Positions 1-10,080 of a stretch of DNA of 64,000 bases are shown one piece after another. A program made the translations under genes and the position numbers. Source of the DNA: Hyphomicrobiaceae bacterium (lineage in GTDB: Bacteria; Pseudomonadota; Alphaproteobacteria; Rhizobiales; Hyphomicrobiaceae); assembly GCA_021775735.1 (NCBI GenBank), contig JAJFHG010000072.1, positions 1 to 64,000 of the forward strand, in the 5' to 3' direction. Each line of letters starts with the position of its first letter. The stretch's first letter is position 1. The notes beneath the pieces were generated by a model that made no database searches, was not told the DNA's origin, and saw only the letters and a program-made list of their open reading frames with translations.

Positions 1-116
1 AGGTATTCTGCGAGGCTGCAGGCGACGGACTCTGGTATGTGCTCGTGTTCGGCAATAGCGAGCACTTCACTTTCGTTCAAGCCACTGAAGGCGATGAGAT
101 CAGAGAGCGTTAACAT
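1..116 (-). CDS. Small protein, N-terminal part only (cut by window edge)
   Basis: An open frame starts at an ATG at 116 and runs leftwards out of the window. The 38 visible residues begin MLTLSDLIAFSGLNESEVLA and continue with an AEHEHIPE segment. It is preceded by a good AGAGGA ribosome binding site about 6 bases upstream. The short acidic helical sequence resembles small uncharacterised alphaproteobacterial proteins, but I cannot name a function. An FNR-like dyad lies 100 bases upstream (216–229), so oxygen-responsive expression is possible. The C-terminus and total length are not visible. Confidence 0.6.
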   Translation of the reverse strand, partial: MLTLSDLIAFSGLNESEVLAIAEHEHIPESVACSLAEY

Positions 117-215
117 AACCGATCCTCTCGGTTGTCCATCTCACAAAGAAGAGACGTGCCGATCACATTAAAAATATTACGCCACAAATTATATTCCGTC
201 GACAGAAATGGTGAT

Positions 216-229
216 GTGATTCTGATCAA
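216..229. promoter_or_regulatory. FNR/FixK-like box, 9 of 10 consensus positions
   Basis: The sequence GTGAT-TCTG-ATCAA matches the TTGAT-N4-ATCAA consensus except at the first base. It sits in the intergenic region between the 3' end of pgi and the small gene starting at 116, so it could act on that gene. No clear -10 was identified, so this is a motif-level call only. Confidence 0.35.
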
Positions 230-266
230 TTTATGCGATCACAATCTCGTGCACGGCTCAAAGCGC

Positions 267-286
267 AAAATTGTGCGGGGCCACAC
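267..286 (-). terminator. Weak rho-independent terminator after pgi
   Basis: On the minus strand just past the pgi stop, GTGTG and CGCAC (one G-U pair) form a short stem with a GCCC loop. It is followed by AATTTTG. The stem is only five pairs, so termination may be partial. Confidence 0.4.
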
Positions 287-302
287 AGCCGCCAGGGTTT
301 TC

Positions 303-1664
303 TTAGTTTGACTCTGATAATTTTTTTCGCGTCAAGGTTTTAGCCAGTTCAACAGCGGGTTGATCGAAGGGGTCAATATCGAGAGCAAAACCTGCCAGGA
401 TGGTTTCCAACATGAAGTGCATCAAGAGCGCACCAATGTGTTCCTCATCCAGTGACGGAATATCGATCGTGCGCACGGGGCGGCCGGCTTTGCCAAGAGC
501 TTCGACGATGGCATATGATTGGGCATGAACCACATCGCCTATGGTTTTTCCGGCCATGTAGTCCGCACCAACGCGTGTTGCAAGGTCGCCATCAATGAGC
601 GGCCCGGTGCCTTGGTTTGCAACGCGCAGCACCGTGAATAGAAATGTGCGTGGTCCGTCCATGAACAACTGAAGTTGGCTATGTTGATCGCGTGGACCAA
701 GCGTCGCCATCGGTGTTGTACCTTTGCCCGCTTTGCCGAGGCTCTCAGCCCACAGTTGAACAAACCAATCAGAAAAACGCGCCAGGCGGTCTGAATACGG
801 CATTATCACAAGGTTTGAGATGGATTGGCACTCTGCAGCAGCTATGGCAATTGCTGCGCCCAGGGCAGGTGGACAGTCTTGTGGATCGCGTGCCGACAAC
901 ATCTGTTGCACGACCTGGTCCGCTCCACGACGAATGGCGTGTGCATCCAGACCACGTGCGAGCGCTGGCAGGAGTCCAACATTGGTGAGACATGAAAAGC
1001 GCCCGCCAATCCCTGTGTGATGGTCCAGCATGGGAATGCGGTGCGCTTCAAACAGATCACGCAGGCTATTGCGTTTTCCGTCCACGCTTGGTTCGGAAAT
1101 ACCAAGAAAAAGGTTTGGAATGGCAACTTCTAGTCCAGCAGCTTTCACAGCACTGAGTGCTGTCACCGCCTGAGCTAAGGTTTCTGTTGTGCCGCCTGAT
1201 TTTGATATGATGACAAAACGCGTCGTTGCCAGATCCCCTTCATCCAGCGTGCCAAGCTGTGTCAGAGGATCGAGATTGTCATAAAAGCGCGTGCGTGGTC
1301 GCGAACGATCATAGACGTTTGCACCACCGGGAATGTTCCAGCCGGACACCTGTGCCAGGGCTTGCCCACCGAGACCCGAGCCGCCGGTACCAAAAAATAG
1401 AATGCGTTGCGCACCCTTTGAGAGTTTGGAAAGTGCAACCGTGGCGTCGCTAATATCGTCTTTGTCTTGTGCAATTTTGAGTAGCGGTAGGGTGTCGTCT
1501 TGATAGGCTGTTTTCAGCCGTTCCAGTCCGGCAGCAACCTTATCGCGCGTGCGCGCAAGGTCATCTGCGCTGAGGCCCGTTACGCCAATGGTGTCGGCAA
1601 GACAGCCATCAACGGTTTGATGATAAAGGGCGTCCGTTATTTTGGGCTCTGGCGATACGCCCAT
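303..1664 (-). CDS. pgi: Glucose-6-phosphate isomerase
   Basis: Cytosolic enzyme interconverting glucose 6-phosphate and fructose 6-phosphate in glycolysis, gluconeogenesis and the Entner-Doudoroff cycle. The 453-residue protein has the sugar-phosphate-binding SIS folds: GTGGSGLGGQAL (near residue 93), the phosphate loop ISKSGGTTET (near 153), and the DQHSQLQLFMDGPR segment near the C-terminus. It is shorter than the roughly 550-residue E. coli enzyme, as is usual for this alphaproteobacterial form. I chose the ATG at 1664 because AAGGAAG lies just upstream; an in-frame TTG at 1700 would add 12 residues. Its start lies about 45 bases downstream of the M16 gene stop, so it is probably the last gene of that operon. 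Confidence 0.93.
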   Translation of the reverse strand: MGVSPEPKITDALYHQTVDGCLADTIGVTGLSADDLARTRDKVAAGLERLKTAYQDDTLPLLKIAQDKDDISDATVALSKLSKGAQRILFFGTGGSGLGGQALAQVSGWNIPGGANVYDRSRPRTRFYDNLDPLTQLGTLDEGDLATTRFVIISKSGGTTETLAQAVTALSAVKAAGLEVAIPNLFLGISEPSVDGKRNSLRDLFEAHRIPMLDHHTGIGGRFSCLTNVGLLPALARGLDAHAIRRGADQVVQQMLSARDPQDCPPALGAAIAIAAAECQSISNLVIMPYSDRLARFSDWFVQLWAESLGKAGKGTTPMATLGPRDQHSQLQLFMDGPRTFLFTVLRVANQGTGPLIDGDLATRVGADYMAGKTIGDVVHAQSYAIVEALGKAGRPVRTIDIPSLDEEHIGALLMHFMLETILAGFALDIDPFDQPAVELAKTLTRKKLSESN

Positions 1665-1708
1665 TGTGGCTTCCTTTGCAAGACGATCAGAGATTCGCAA
1701 ATGTGCGA

Positions 1709-3106
1709 TTAGCTCTTATCGCCGGGCTTTTGCGGTTTGCCAACAATGGTGACAATTAAATTGTCCGTATCCAACAACCTTTTTGCGACCCGCTTCACGT
1801 CGTCCATGGTGACGTCCGAGATCATCTTATTGCGATTGGTGAGGTACTCAGGTCCAAAGCCTTCTTCCAAAAGCCCCAACAACTGACTGGAAATTTTGCT
1901 GCCAGTATCAAATCTCAGCGCATACGAGCCAACGAGATAACTCTTGGCATTCTTGAATTCGTCTGCTGACGGCCCGTCCTTGGCGATGGCCGCCAACTCC
2001 TCGCGAATAACATCAAGTGACTTGTCAATCGCATCATTGCGTGTGGCAACACTGCCTGAGAACACAGACGTGTGACGGTAGGGCAGAATGTAGCTGTACA
2101 CCGAATAAGCGAGACCCCGTTTTTCACGGACTTCTTCCATCAGACGCGATGCAAATCCACCACCGCCAATAATATGGTTGAGAACGAATGCGGACATGAA
2201 GTCGGGGTCTTTGCGCGCCATAGCACCAAGGCCGAAGACGGCGACAGATTGTGGAACGTTCATTTCTACGACCGTGCGCTTGCCACCTTTGACCGGTTGT
2301 ACTTGGGGCACGTCACGCAGGCCTGCTTTTTCTGGGAGATCGCCAAAGATACGGTCAAGTAGTTTGATCAGTGAGGCTTCGTCGATATCGCCAACAACGG
2401 CAACCTTGAGCGTGTTGCGCGCAAAAACGCGATTGCGATAGGTTTCGAGATCTTCTGCCGAGATGGCTTGGATCGTTTTCTCAGTGCCGTTCGAGGGGCG
2501 GGCATAAAGATGTCCTTTAAAGGCGACTTCATACCAGGTCTTTGCTGCGACGCGCTCTGGATTGCGGGCTGCAAAGGCAAGGCTTGCCAGCAATTGTTTA
2601 CGCATGCGCTCAATGGCATCATTATCAAAGCGCGGCTTGGCAATGGCCAAATGCAGCAAGTCCGCTGCCGGATCGAGGTTCTTGGTTAGCGTACGAAAGT
2701 TGCCGTAAAAGCCGTCTTTGGTCTCAGAGAAACTGAGGCGTACGGCAAGATCTTCAATCTTCTCCTGAAATGCATTTGAATTTAGATCACCTGCACCCTC
2801 GTCCAGCATTGTTGTGAGAAAGTTTGCGAGGCCTTCTTTGCCATCAGGATCTTGAGAGCTCCCGCCTTCAAAGGCAAATTTTAGGGACACAAGAGGCACC
2901 GAGTGGTCTTCGACCAGCCAGGCTTCAATGCCGTTTTTGGTTTTGATTTGTTTGACTTCCATGGCTTCGGCATTTCTCGGCTGAAAGAGGAAAAGGCTGG
3001 CAGCAAGGCACACCATCGCGCACACAAAACGTGAGAGGGCACGGGCTTGTTGAATTTTATGAGATGGGCGCATGCGGGCCAATGGCAACTTAGATGCAAA
3101 TTTCAT
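1709..3106 (-). CDS. M16 family peptidase, non-catalytic partner subunit
   Basis: A 465-residue exported protein with a basic N-terminus and a hydrophobic segment ending near NAEA (about residue 48), typical of a signal peptide. Two M16 (insulinase-like) folds follow. Where active M16 enzymes carry HxxEH, this one reads GLANFLTTMLDEGAG, so it cannot bind catalytic zinc there. The C-terminal half keeps the RLMEEVREKRGLAYSVYSY segment, whose Arg and Tyr hold the substrate in heterodimeric M16B proteases. It follows the catalytic subunit gene by 21 bases, so the two are probably translated together as a periplasmic heterodimer. The ATG has GGAG 8–9 bases upstream. Confidence 0.88.
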   Translation of the reverse strand: MKFASKLPLARMRPSHKIQQARALSRFVCAMVCLAASLFLFQPRNAEAMEVKQIKTKNGIEAWLVEDHSVPLVSLKFAFEGGSSQDPDGKEGLANFLTTMLDEGAGDLNSNAFQEKIEDLAVRLSFSETKDGFYGNFRTLTKNLDPAADLLHLAIAKPRFDNDAIERMRKQLLASLAFAARNPERVAAKTWYEVAFKGHLYARPSNGTEKTIQAISAEDLETYRNRVFARNTLKVAVVGDIDEASLIKLLDRIFGDLPEKAGLRDVPQVQPVKGGKRTVVEMNVPQSVAVFGLGAMARKDPDFMSAFVLNHIIGGGGFASRLMEEVREKRGLAYSVYSYILPYRHTSVFSGSVATRNDAIDKSLDVIREELAAIAKDGPSADEFKNAKSYLVGSYALRFDTGSKISSQLLGLLEEGFGPEYLTNRNKMISDVTMDDVKRVAKRLLDTDNLIVTIVGKPQKPGDKS

Positions 3107-3127
3107 TGTCTGGTCTCCAAGTTACAC

Positions 3128-4534
3128 TTAACCACGCCCTGCTGAAGGGGCTTGCTTGCTGTCAGCGGCAGCAGGGGCAGGTGCTGGCACCAGAGTTCCT
3201 GTGACTGAGCGGCGAATGTCTAAATACTTTTCAGCGACCTTTTTGACATCATCAACAGTGATGGCCTCAATCTTTTTTGGCCAGGCTTGAATATCTGCAA
3301 TGGACCGGCCCACGGCAAGTTCGTAGCCATAACGTCGTGCTAAGGTGGATTGGCTATCGCTGTCATAAACATACTGCGCGATTTCGCCAGCCTTTGCTCG
3401 GTCGAGTTCTTCTTGGGTGACACCGCTCTTGCGCACTTCTTCGATCGTGGCATCAAGGCCAGCCTCTACCGTTTTGAGGTCGACGCCATCTGCGGCAATC
3501 GCATAAAGTGCAATTTTGCCGCTATCTATCGCCGTGCTCCAATAGCCACCGTCAGCAGATGATGCGGATTTGTCCGTTACAACCATCTTTTTGTACAAGC
3601 GGCTTGTTGGACCATCAGCCAGGATTGTTGCCAGCAATGTCAACGCTTCTGCTTCACCGGGTTTTGCGGTGAGCGCACTTGGGGCGACGTAGTCGCGATG
3701 TATCGAGGCTTTGCCTGCACGCGGGTCTGCGATATCCACGCGGCGTGCTGAACGATGCGGTGGGTCTTGCGGGCGTGTGCGCGCCGACGCGATCTTAGGG
3801 TTGGCTGGCAACTTGCCATAGATGTCTTTGGCAAGCTTGTGCACGTGTTCGCCGGTCACATCGCCAGCGACAACGAGGATCGCATTGTTGGGCGCATAGA
3901 AGTGCTTGTAGAAGGTCAACGCATCTGTGCGCGACAGCTTCTCCATTTCATGTTCCCAGCCAATGATCGGAATGCCATAGGGGTGGGAGTAGTAGAGTGT
4001 TGCATCCATCTGTTCAGACAGAATGGCCGACGGACTGTTCTCGATGCGCGAGCGGCGTTCTTCCAGGATCACGTTACGCTCTGTCACAACATCGTTTTCA
4101 GAGAGCTGCAAGTTGACCATACGGTCTGCTTCCATCTCCATCACTGTATTCAAGTGCTCTTTGGCAATGCGCTGGAAGTAAGCGGTCGCATCGTGGCCAG
4201 TAAAGGCATTGTCTTGTCCGCCAAGACGGGACACGATTTTTGAGAATTCACCGGATGGTATTTTTTCGGTCGCCTTGAACATCAGGTGTTCAAGGAAGTG
4301 GGCAATGCCGGAAACGCCCGGGGTCTCATCAGCGGCACCAACACGATAGAATACCATGTGGGTGACAACGGGTGCCCGGGTATTGGGGATCACCACGACC
4401 TGCATGCCGTTATCGAGTTTATACTCTTCCACTTTGACAGCGGGTTCGGCGCGGGCAGTCATTGTCGGTGTCAAAAGGGTCATGATCAACAATAGGCTCT
4501 TGGTTAGGGAGAAGCCGAATGGATTGAGGTTCAC
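3128..4534 (-). CDS. M16 family zinc metallopeptidase, catalytic subunit
   Basis: Periplasmic peptidase of the pitrilysin/insulinase superfamily. The inverted zinc motif HFLEH is at about residues 79–83, with the downstream glutamate in the NVILEERRSRIENS stretch. A signal peptide precedes it (hydrophobic SLLLIMTLL, cleavage near TARA). Length is 468 residues with the GTG start at 4534, chosen because CCGGAGA lies about 10 bases upstream and places the signal peptide at the true N-terminus. An ATG at 4585 would add 17 residues but has no clear ribosome binding site. The next gene encodes the matching non-catalytic subunit. The natural substrate is unknown. Confidence 0.9.
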   Translation of the reverse strand: MNLNPFGFSLTKSLLLIMTLLTPTMTARAEPAVKVEEYKLDNGMQVVVIPNTRAPVVTHMVFYRVGAADETPGVSGIAHFLEHLMFKATEKIPSGEFSKIVSRLGGQDNAFTGHDATAYFQRIAKEHLNTVMEMEADRMVNLQLSENDVVTERNVILEERRSRIENSPSAILSEQMDATLYYSHPYGIPIIGWEHEMEKLSRTDALTFYKHFYAPNNAILVVAGDVTGEHVHKLAKDIYGKLPANPKIASARTRPQDPPHRSARRVDIADPRAGKASIHRDYVAPSALTAKPGEAEALTLLATILADGPTSRLYKKMVVTDKSASSADGGYWSTAIDSGKIALYAIAADGVDLKTVEAGLDATIEEVRKSGVTQEELDRAKAGEIAQYVYDSDSQSTLARRYGYELAVGRSIADIQAWPKKIEAITVDDVKKVAEKYLDIRRSVTGTLVPAPAPAAADSKQAPSAGRG

Positions 4535-4804
4535 GAGAATAGGTCTCCGGCTTGGTATGCGGATTTGGCGAGTCAAACGGCGCATACCTGAAAGGGGTTA
4601 TAGTTGGAGACAAGGTGGGGCTTCGTGCGCGGATGTCAAATGACAAGGTGTTCATATCGCCGGTATTACAGGCAAGGAACATGGTGAGACGTATGATTTG
4701 TCGTGATTAAGCCGATTTCATGCTGACCACAGATTGGTGTGATCAGAAGAAGCATATCAAATGATAAGGTCATCTAATGGAGTGCAGCTGACAAAAAGCC
4801 TGCG

Positions 4805-5251
4805 CTACTCCTCTTCACCGCCGGTCCACTTTTTCACGGCCGTCATCACAGATTTACGGCATGGGCCAAGCGGGCCTTTTACGAACTCGCTGCCGCTGGA
4901 ATATTCTTGATAGTGCTTATCGCAGTATTCTTGTTGCGCTTTTTCAAGGGCCGCTTTGTCGACCTCGACAGTCTGGTCGGGGTCTTGGATGGTCAGCAAT
5001 TCTGGATTAGCAGCCACAACCGACGTGCCAGGTGAGGGTAAACGCTCAACGCCCGGGGGCAAAACCAGCGGTGCGCGTGGCTTCAGCCTCACATCGTCTC
5101 TCGTCGTTTTTTTGGAATTAGAGCCGACACCGAGTGCATCAAAAACGCCGCCATTCAGTTCGACGTCTCCCACGCCAAGACCGCAGCCAGAAACAGTGAC
5201 TGCGCCAGCAAGCAAAAATGCAGTGGCAAAATGGCTGGTGCGGCAACGCAT
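4805..5251 (-). CDS. BamF-like (DUF3035) outer membrane lipoprotein
   Basis: A 148-residue lipoprotein: signal sequence followed by lipobox VSGC at about residues 20–23, then a Pro/Leu-rich stretch with RAPLVLPPG. That stretch resembles the RAPLxLPPD core of DUF3035 proteins, a family that includes the BamF component of the alphaproteobacterial beta-barrel assembly machine. The C-terminal part is charged, with two Cys (EYCDKHY, GPCRKS). The location between lspA and the M16 pair is the usual DUF3035 setting and supports the call. The ATG at 5251 has GGGAGAG about 7 bases upstream; a GTG at 5284 is less likely. Family membership is inferred from a short motif. Confidence 0.65.
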   Translation of the reverse strand: MRCRTSHFATAFLLAGAVTVSGCGLGVGDVELNGGVFDALGVGSNSKKTTRDDVRLKPRAPLVLPPGVERLPSPGTSVVAANPELLTIQDPDQTVEVDKAALEKAQQEYCDKHYQEYSSGSEFVKGPLGPCRKSVMTAVKKWTGGEEE

Positions 5252-5375
5252 TTCGGATCTCTCCCGACATCGGCAACATGGCACGGATAATCAGTCCGTG
5301 GCCTTAAAAAGCAGGCGTGACGCCAAAGAAAAGGAAAATGGCTTTGACCAAAATCCCCGTTCAGCCCCATTTAAA

Positions 5376-5388
5376 GGGCCTTAGGCCC
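5376..5388 (-). terminator. Short hairpin over the lspA stop codon, possible weak terminator
   Basis: On the minus strand GGGCC-TAA-GGCCC forms a five-pair stem with the lspA TAA codon as its loop. It is followed by TTTAAA. It is too short to be a convincing full terminator but may attenuate read-through into the lipoprotein gene. Confidence 0.3.
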
Positions 5389-5926
5389 CGTTTGCGGCGT
5401 CATTACGACTCGCAATGAAGGAATCATAAAGCAGACCAGTGACCCCAGCAACTATAGCCACATCAGCCAGGTTAAACACGTACCAATAAAAGCCAAATGC
5501 ATGCGCTGAGAAGAAGTCGGCCACCCCGCCCAGCCACACCCGGTCAATTGCATTTGCTATGGCGCCGCCGACGATAAGTCCCAGAGATATAATCATAATT
5601 TTGCTGTGCTGGCCGCGGACGGCCCAAATCCACATGCCGCCAGCGGCCAAAATGGCAAATCCGGCGAGTGTCAGCTGCCAGCTCTGGCTTTGGCCATCGA
5701 GCAGGGAATAGCTGATGCCGGTATTCTTCACATAGACGATATCGAGAAATGGTAGCAGCGCGTGGCGCTCGCCTTCTTTGATGCCCCAGCCAAACAGCAT
5801 CCACAGCTTGTGGGCTTGGTCGATGACCAATGTCAGGACGGCGGCCCAAAGTGCCGGTTTGGCCTGATCGGCCCAAAACCAGTTGGTTGGCGCGTCTGAG
5901 GTCTCTGGTGCAGGTGTATCGTTCAA
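5381..5926 (-). CDS. lspA: Lipoprotein signal peptidase (signal peptidase II)
   Basis: Inner membrane aspartyl protease that cleaves the signal peptide from diacylglyceryl-modified prolipoproteins. The protein has 181 residues, four hydrophobic segments, the NTGISYSLL motif (about 68–76), and the two catalytic aspartates in GVADF (D137) and FNLAD (D155). Translation appears to start at TTG, whose TTGA overlaps the ileS stop codon, with GGGGGTGA just upstream, so it is coupled to ileS. Two or three lipoproteins in this window are candidate substrates. Confidence 0.94.
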   Translation of the reverse strand: MNDTPAPETSDAPTNWFWADQAKPALWAAVLTLVIDQAHKLWMLFGWGIKEGERHALLPFLDIVYVKNTGISYSLLDGQSQSWQLTLAGFAILAAGGMWIWAVRGQHSKIMIISLGLIVGGAIANAIDRVWLGGVADFFSAHAFGFYWYVFNLADVAIVAGVTGLLYDSFIASRNDAANGA

Positions 5927-8900
5927 GCGTCACCCCCTGCTGATGCACTGTGCAAGGCGTCAAACTCGGTGACCGCCGCTGCGTCTCGTGCGGAGAGATC
6001 CGGATAACGAGGGTCTGAGCCAACATCATCCGTAATGCGCCACGAGCGGGCGCACTTATTACCTTTAGCGCGGGTGGGCACAACGCCGATGCGTTCAACA
6101 TCTGGCAAGGTGAACGCACCATCAGGTGCTCCATTGTTATGAAGTGTCACGCCCGACGTGATGCAAATATCAGCCAAGTCCTGTTTGTCGAGTGCATCAA
6201 GGTTGGCGAATATCGCTTGGTCGTCGATATAGATTTCTGGTGCCGCCTCAAGACTTGAGCCGATGCGTTTTTCAGCGCGTTCGATTTCGAGTGCACCGGT
6301 GACCACGCGGCGCACAGCGCGGATGGTTTCCCATTTTTTTGCGAGTGCATCATCGCGCCATTGATTTGGAATTCCGGGAAACGGTTCAAGGTGTACCGAA
6401 CCCGTTTGGTCAGGGTTTCGGGCCAGCCAAACCTCTTCCGCAGTAAAAGAGAGGACCGGGGCCAACCAGCGCGTGACGGATGAACAGATCTCGTCGATCA
6501 CGGTGAGCGTGGCATGGCGCTTGCCGCTCGAATGGGGCTCGCAGTAAAGCGTGTCTTTACGGATATCAAAATAGAAGGCTGACAAATCCGTGCTCAAAAA
6601 CGGTGCTAATACAGACACGACTTTGCGGAAGTCATACGCATCGTACGCCGTGCAGACTTCACCGTTCAATGTGTGAAGCTCATGCAGCATTAGCCGTTCG
6701 AGTTCCGGTAAGTCGTCATAGGCAACGCGCTGTGAAGGTTCGAAATGGCCAAGCGCGCCGAGCATCCAGCGGATCGTGTTGCGTAGTTTTCGGTAGTTGT
6801 CACTTGCTGCTTTCATGATCGCCGGGCCAAAGCGGATGTCGTTGGTCGTATCGGCAGAGGCCACCCACAGCCGTAGGATGTCTGCGCCTGTGGATTCAAA
6901 AATAGCTTGTGGTGAAAGGGCATTGCCTTTCGATTTAGACATTTTCTCTTGGCCTTTTTCATCGAGAAGAAAGCCATGCGTAAAGACAACATCATAGGGT
7001 GCGCGGCCACGGGTGCCACAGCTCTCAAGCAATGAGGAATGAAACCAGCCGCGGTGTTGGTCAGAGCCTTCCAGATACATGATGCAGTCGCTGCCGCCAT
7101 CCTTTGCCCGTTGAACGCCTTGTAGACCCGGGAAGGCGTCGCCGTCTTCCAGCGTAAAGGCGTGCGTGCAGCCGGAATCAAACCAGACATCCAACACGTC
7201 ACGCACTTGCTCCCAATCATCTGGATTTTCGACAAGGCCGTCGAGGAACTTTTCTTTGGCACCATCACGGAACCAAACGTCGGCCCCTTCGGCATGAAAA
7301 GCCTTTTCGATGCGGGTGATCAACTCATCTGATTTGCCAAAGTCTGGGCCAGGAATGACTTGATCTGTTTCGGTGTTGCGAAACACAGAAATCGGTACGC
7401 CCCAGGCGCGTTGGCGTGACACCACCCAATCCGGGCGGTTCTCAATCATGCCCGTGATGCGGTTCTGGCCAATCTCTGGCACCCATTGTGTCTTGCCAAT
7501 TTCAGCGAGCGCAATTTGGCGCAAGCTTTGGTTGCTGTCTGCGCGCGGTGGCTTGTCCATGGCAATGAACCATTGCGGCGTGTTGCGGAAGATCACAGGC
7601 TTTTTAGATCGCCACGAATGCGGGTATTGGTGCTTCAGGCGCGAGCGGGCAATGATGTTACCGGAGTTTGCCAACGCTTTGATGACGGCGTCGTTGGCAT
7701 CACCTTTAGAGCCATTTTCTTTCAGAACGCGTTTGCCAGCAAAGCCTGGGGCTTGATCGGTGTAAATGCCATCGCCATCAACCGTGAACGGAATTGACGT
7801 GTCGATGCCGCGGTCATGCAAGGCTTTCTGATTGGCCATCCAGATGATGTAATCATCGGTGCCGTGACCGGGTGCTGTATGCACAAAGCCGGTGCCGGTG
7901 TCATCGGTAACATGATCACCGTCGAGCAGTGGGATCGGGAAGTCGTAGCCGATGTCTGCGAGGGGGTGAGCGCACGTCAGAATAGATTTTGGATTGATGT
8001 CTTTTAAGCGTTTGTAACCATCAACCTTTGCAGATTTGAGCACCTGTTCGGCAAGCGCGTCGGAGAGAACGAGTTTCTCGCCAACCTTTGCCCAGTTTCC
8101 ATCCGGTGCATCTGTAACTTCGTAAAGGCCATAGGAAATCCGGTGCGAATAACAGATCGCGCGATTGCCCGGCAGCGTCCAAGGCGTTGTTGTCCAGATG
8201 ACAACTGAAGCGTTCTGTAGGTCGTCGGCTCCTTCAGTTCCTGCAACCTGAAACTTCACCCACACCTGATCGGACTGATGATCGTGATATTCAACTTCGG
8301 CTTCGGCCAATGCCGTCTTTTCCACAACCGACCACATCACCGGTTTTGAGCCGCGATAGAGCAAGCCGGACTTTGCAAACTGCATCAGTTCGCGCGCAAT
8401 GGTGGCTTCGGCTGGATAGGCCATTGTCAAATAGGGATTGTCCCAATCGCCAACGACGCCGAGGCGTTTAAACTCTTGGCGCTGCACATCAACCCACTTG
8501 GCCGCAAACGCGCGGCATTCTTCGCGAAACGCATTGATCTCTTGTGCGTTATCAAAGGCTGGCTTTTCTTTGCCCTTGGCGCGGTATTGCTCTTCGATCT
8601 TCCATTCAATTGGTAGGCCGTGACAGTCCCAGCCCGGCACATAGTTGCTATCGCGTCCCAGCATCTGCTGTGACTTCACCACAAGGTCTTTGAGAATTTT
8701 ATTCAGCGCGTGACCGATATGAATGTTGCCGTTGGCGTATGGCGGGCCATCGTGCAGCACCATCTTATTACGGCCTTCGCCTTGCGCGCGCAGCTTGTCG
8801 TAGAGCCCAATCTTTTGCCACCGCTCGAGCAGGCGTGGCTCCAGTTTGGGCAGCCCCGCTTTCATCGGAAAATCGGTCTTTGGCAGAAACAGCGTTTTGC

Positions 8901-8937
8901 TCCAATTGCGCCCGCCGTCTTCCTTGGTCTTGGCCAT
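5923..8937 (-). CDS. ileS: Isoleucyl-tRNA synthetase
   Basis: Class I aminoacyl-tRNA synthetase charging tRNA-Ile. The protein has 1004 residues, with the HIGH signature at about 73–76 and KMSKS near residue 660. The CP1 editing domain lies between them ([14 protein letters not shown]-type segment present as [13 protein letters not shown]). The C-terminal segment that in many enzymes forms a four-cysteine zinc site reads KCARSWR...[15 protein letters not shown], retaining one Cys only, so the zinc finger is lost. The ATG at 8937 is preferred over an ATG at 8967 because it begins the typical MAKTKED N-terminus. It overlaps lspA by four bases. Confidence 0.97.
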   Translation of the reverse strand: MAKTKEDGGRNWSKTLFLPKTDFPMKAGLPKLEPRLLERWQKIGLYDKLRAQGEGRNKMVLHDGPPYANGNIHIGHALNKILKDLVVKSQQMLGRDSNYVPGWDCHGLPIEWKIEEQYRAKGKEKPAFDNAQEINAFREECRAFAAKWVDVQRQEFKRLGVVGDWDNPYLTMAYPAEATIARELMQFAKSGLLYRGSKPVMWSVVEKTALAEAEVEYHDHQSDQVWVKFQVAGTEGADDLQNASVVIWTTTPWTLPGNRAICYSHRISYGLYEVTDAPDGNWAKVGEKLVLSDALAEQVLKSAKVDGYKRLKDINPKSILTCAHPLADIGYDFPIPLLDGDHVTDDTGTGFVHTAPGHGTDDYIIWMANQKALHDRGIDTSIPFTVDGDGIYTDQAPGFAGKRVLKENGSKGDANDAVIKALANSGNIIARSRLKHQYPHSWRSKKPVIFRNTPQWFIAMDKPPRADSNQSLRQIALAEIGKTQWVPEIGQNRITGMIENRPDWVVSRQRAWGVPISVFRNTETDQVIPGPDFGKSDELITRIEKAFHAEGADVWFRDGAKEKFLDGLVENPDDWEQVRDVLDVWFDSGCTHAFTLEDGDAFPGLQGVQRAKDGGSDCIMYLEGSDQHRGWFHSSLLESCGTRGRAPYDVVFTHGFLLDEKGQEKMSKSKGNALSPQAIFESTGADILRLWVASADTTNDIRFGPAIMKAASDNYRKLRNTIRWMLGALGHFEPSQRVAYDDLPELERLMLHELHTLNGEVCTAYDAYDFRKVVSVLAPFLSTDLSAFYFDIRKDTLYCEPHSSGKRHATLTVIDEICSSVTRWLAPVLSFTAEEVWLARNPDQTGSVHLEPFPGIPNQWRDDALAKKWETIRAVRRVVTGALEIERAEKRIGSSLEAAPEIYIDDQAIFANLDALDKQDLADICITSGVTLHNNGAPDGAFTLPDVERIGVVPTRAKGNKCARSWRITDDVGSDPRYPDLSARDAAAVTEFDALHSASAGGDA

Positions 8938-9100
8938 TTTTGGTCTTTCACATCTAGTTTGGCACATTGGTTTGGAACATATGCCTTGGCACGTTTCCAG
9001 ATTGGGGTCTGGGGGTGGGCCGGATCAAGCCGCCTTCTAGCAACCAGAAGCTGAAACATAAAGGGGCGCTTGGCCGCGATGTGAGTGTCCGTCCGGCCGG

Positions 9101-10042
9101 TCAGGTTGGCTGGCGTGGCGCTGCGGCGAGCCTGGCTTTGGCCTCAGCGCAATCAACCTCCATTTGGGCAACCAGTGCGTCGGGGGAATCAAATTTGCGG
9201 TCAGGTCGTAAAAAATCAACGAACGTCACGGTGAGGTCGTGTCCATAGAGATCGCCGTTGAAATCAAATAGGAACACTTCAAGCACCGGTTTGCCATCAT
9301 CAAAGGTTGGCCGTGTGCCAAGGTAGGCCGCGCCGTTGAGTTCGGTGTCGTCCACACTGACGCGGACGGCATAAATGCCATGTGAGATGGCGGTGCCTTT
9401 GGGCAGCGGAATATTGGCGGTTGGAAACCCGAGCCCCGCGCCACGATGTGCGCCACCAATCACCCTGCCATGCACCGTCCACCAGCGGCCAAGCGCGTGG
9501 CCTGCGCCCCCCACATCTCCTTGCGCCAGTTTCAAGCGAATGGCAGTGGAGGAAAACACTTCACCGTCTTCGCCGACAGGGGAAATGATTGTGGTTTTAA
9601 ATCCGTCTCGCTCGCCAATTTTCTTCAGGGATTCAGGTGAGCCCGTCCGCCCTTTGCCAAAAAAGAAGTCATAACCAATGACAACGTGGCAGACCTTGAG
9701 TGCATCAATCAGGACGTCTTTGCAAAACGCATCCGCTGTGAGGCTGGCCAAGTCCTTGTCAAAGGGCATGACAACGGCCAGGCCAAGGTTCAGGCTCTTA
9801 AAGATGCGGAGCTTTTCATCAAGCTGCGTGAGCCGAAAGTGTGGCTCTTCAGGGTGAAAAACTTCACGCGGGTGGGGTTCAAAGATCATCACGCCTGCAG
9901 GCGCGTCACACACTTTTGCTGTGTCGATTGCTGATTGAAGTAGCGCCTGATGACCACGATGGACGCCATCGAAGTTGCCAATGGCAAGCACAGCGCCCGT
10001 TGCCCGTTCGGGCACGTCTTTGTGGCTATGAAGGATGTCCAT
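9101..10042 (-). CDS. ribF: Bifunctional riboflavin kinase / FAD synthetase
   Basis: Phosphorylates riboflavin to FMN and adenylates FMN to FAD. The protein has 313 residues. The N-terminal nucleotidyltransferase domain carries IGNFDGVHRGHQ (about 22–33) and GYDFFFGKGRTGSPE (about 122–136). The C-terminal flavokinase domain carries GRVIGGAHRGAGLGFPTANI. The order MaoC–ribF–ileS–lspA on one strand is common in alphaproteobacteria. The ATG at 10042 has GAGG about 7 bases upstream. Confidence 0.95.
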   Translation of the reverse strand: MDILHSHKDVPERATGAVLAIGNFDGVHRGHQALLQSAIDTAKVCDAPAGVMIFEPHPREVFHPEEPHFRLTQLDEKLRIFKSLNLGLAVVMPFDKDLASLTADAFCKDVLIDALKVCHVVIGYDFFFGKGRTGSPESLKKIGERDGFKTTIISPVGEDGEVFSSTAIRLKLAQGDVGGAGHALGRWWTVHGRVIGGAHRGAGLGFPTANIPLPKGTAISHGIYAVRVSVDDTELNGAAYLGTRPTFDDGKPVLEVFLFDFNGDLYGHDLTVTFVDFLRPDRKFDSPDALVAQMEVDCAEAKARLAAAPRQPT

Positions 10043-10080
10043 GCGGCGCCTCAGCCAATCTTATTGTCATTGAGTGTGTT

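Noticed and set aside
3755-4243. Plus-strand ORF of 162 residues inside the M16 gene
   Set aside because: Shadow of the catalytic M16 subunit, which has the zinc motif in frame on the other strand.
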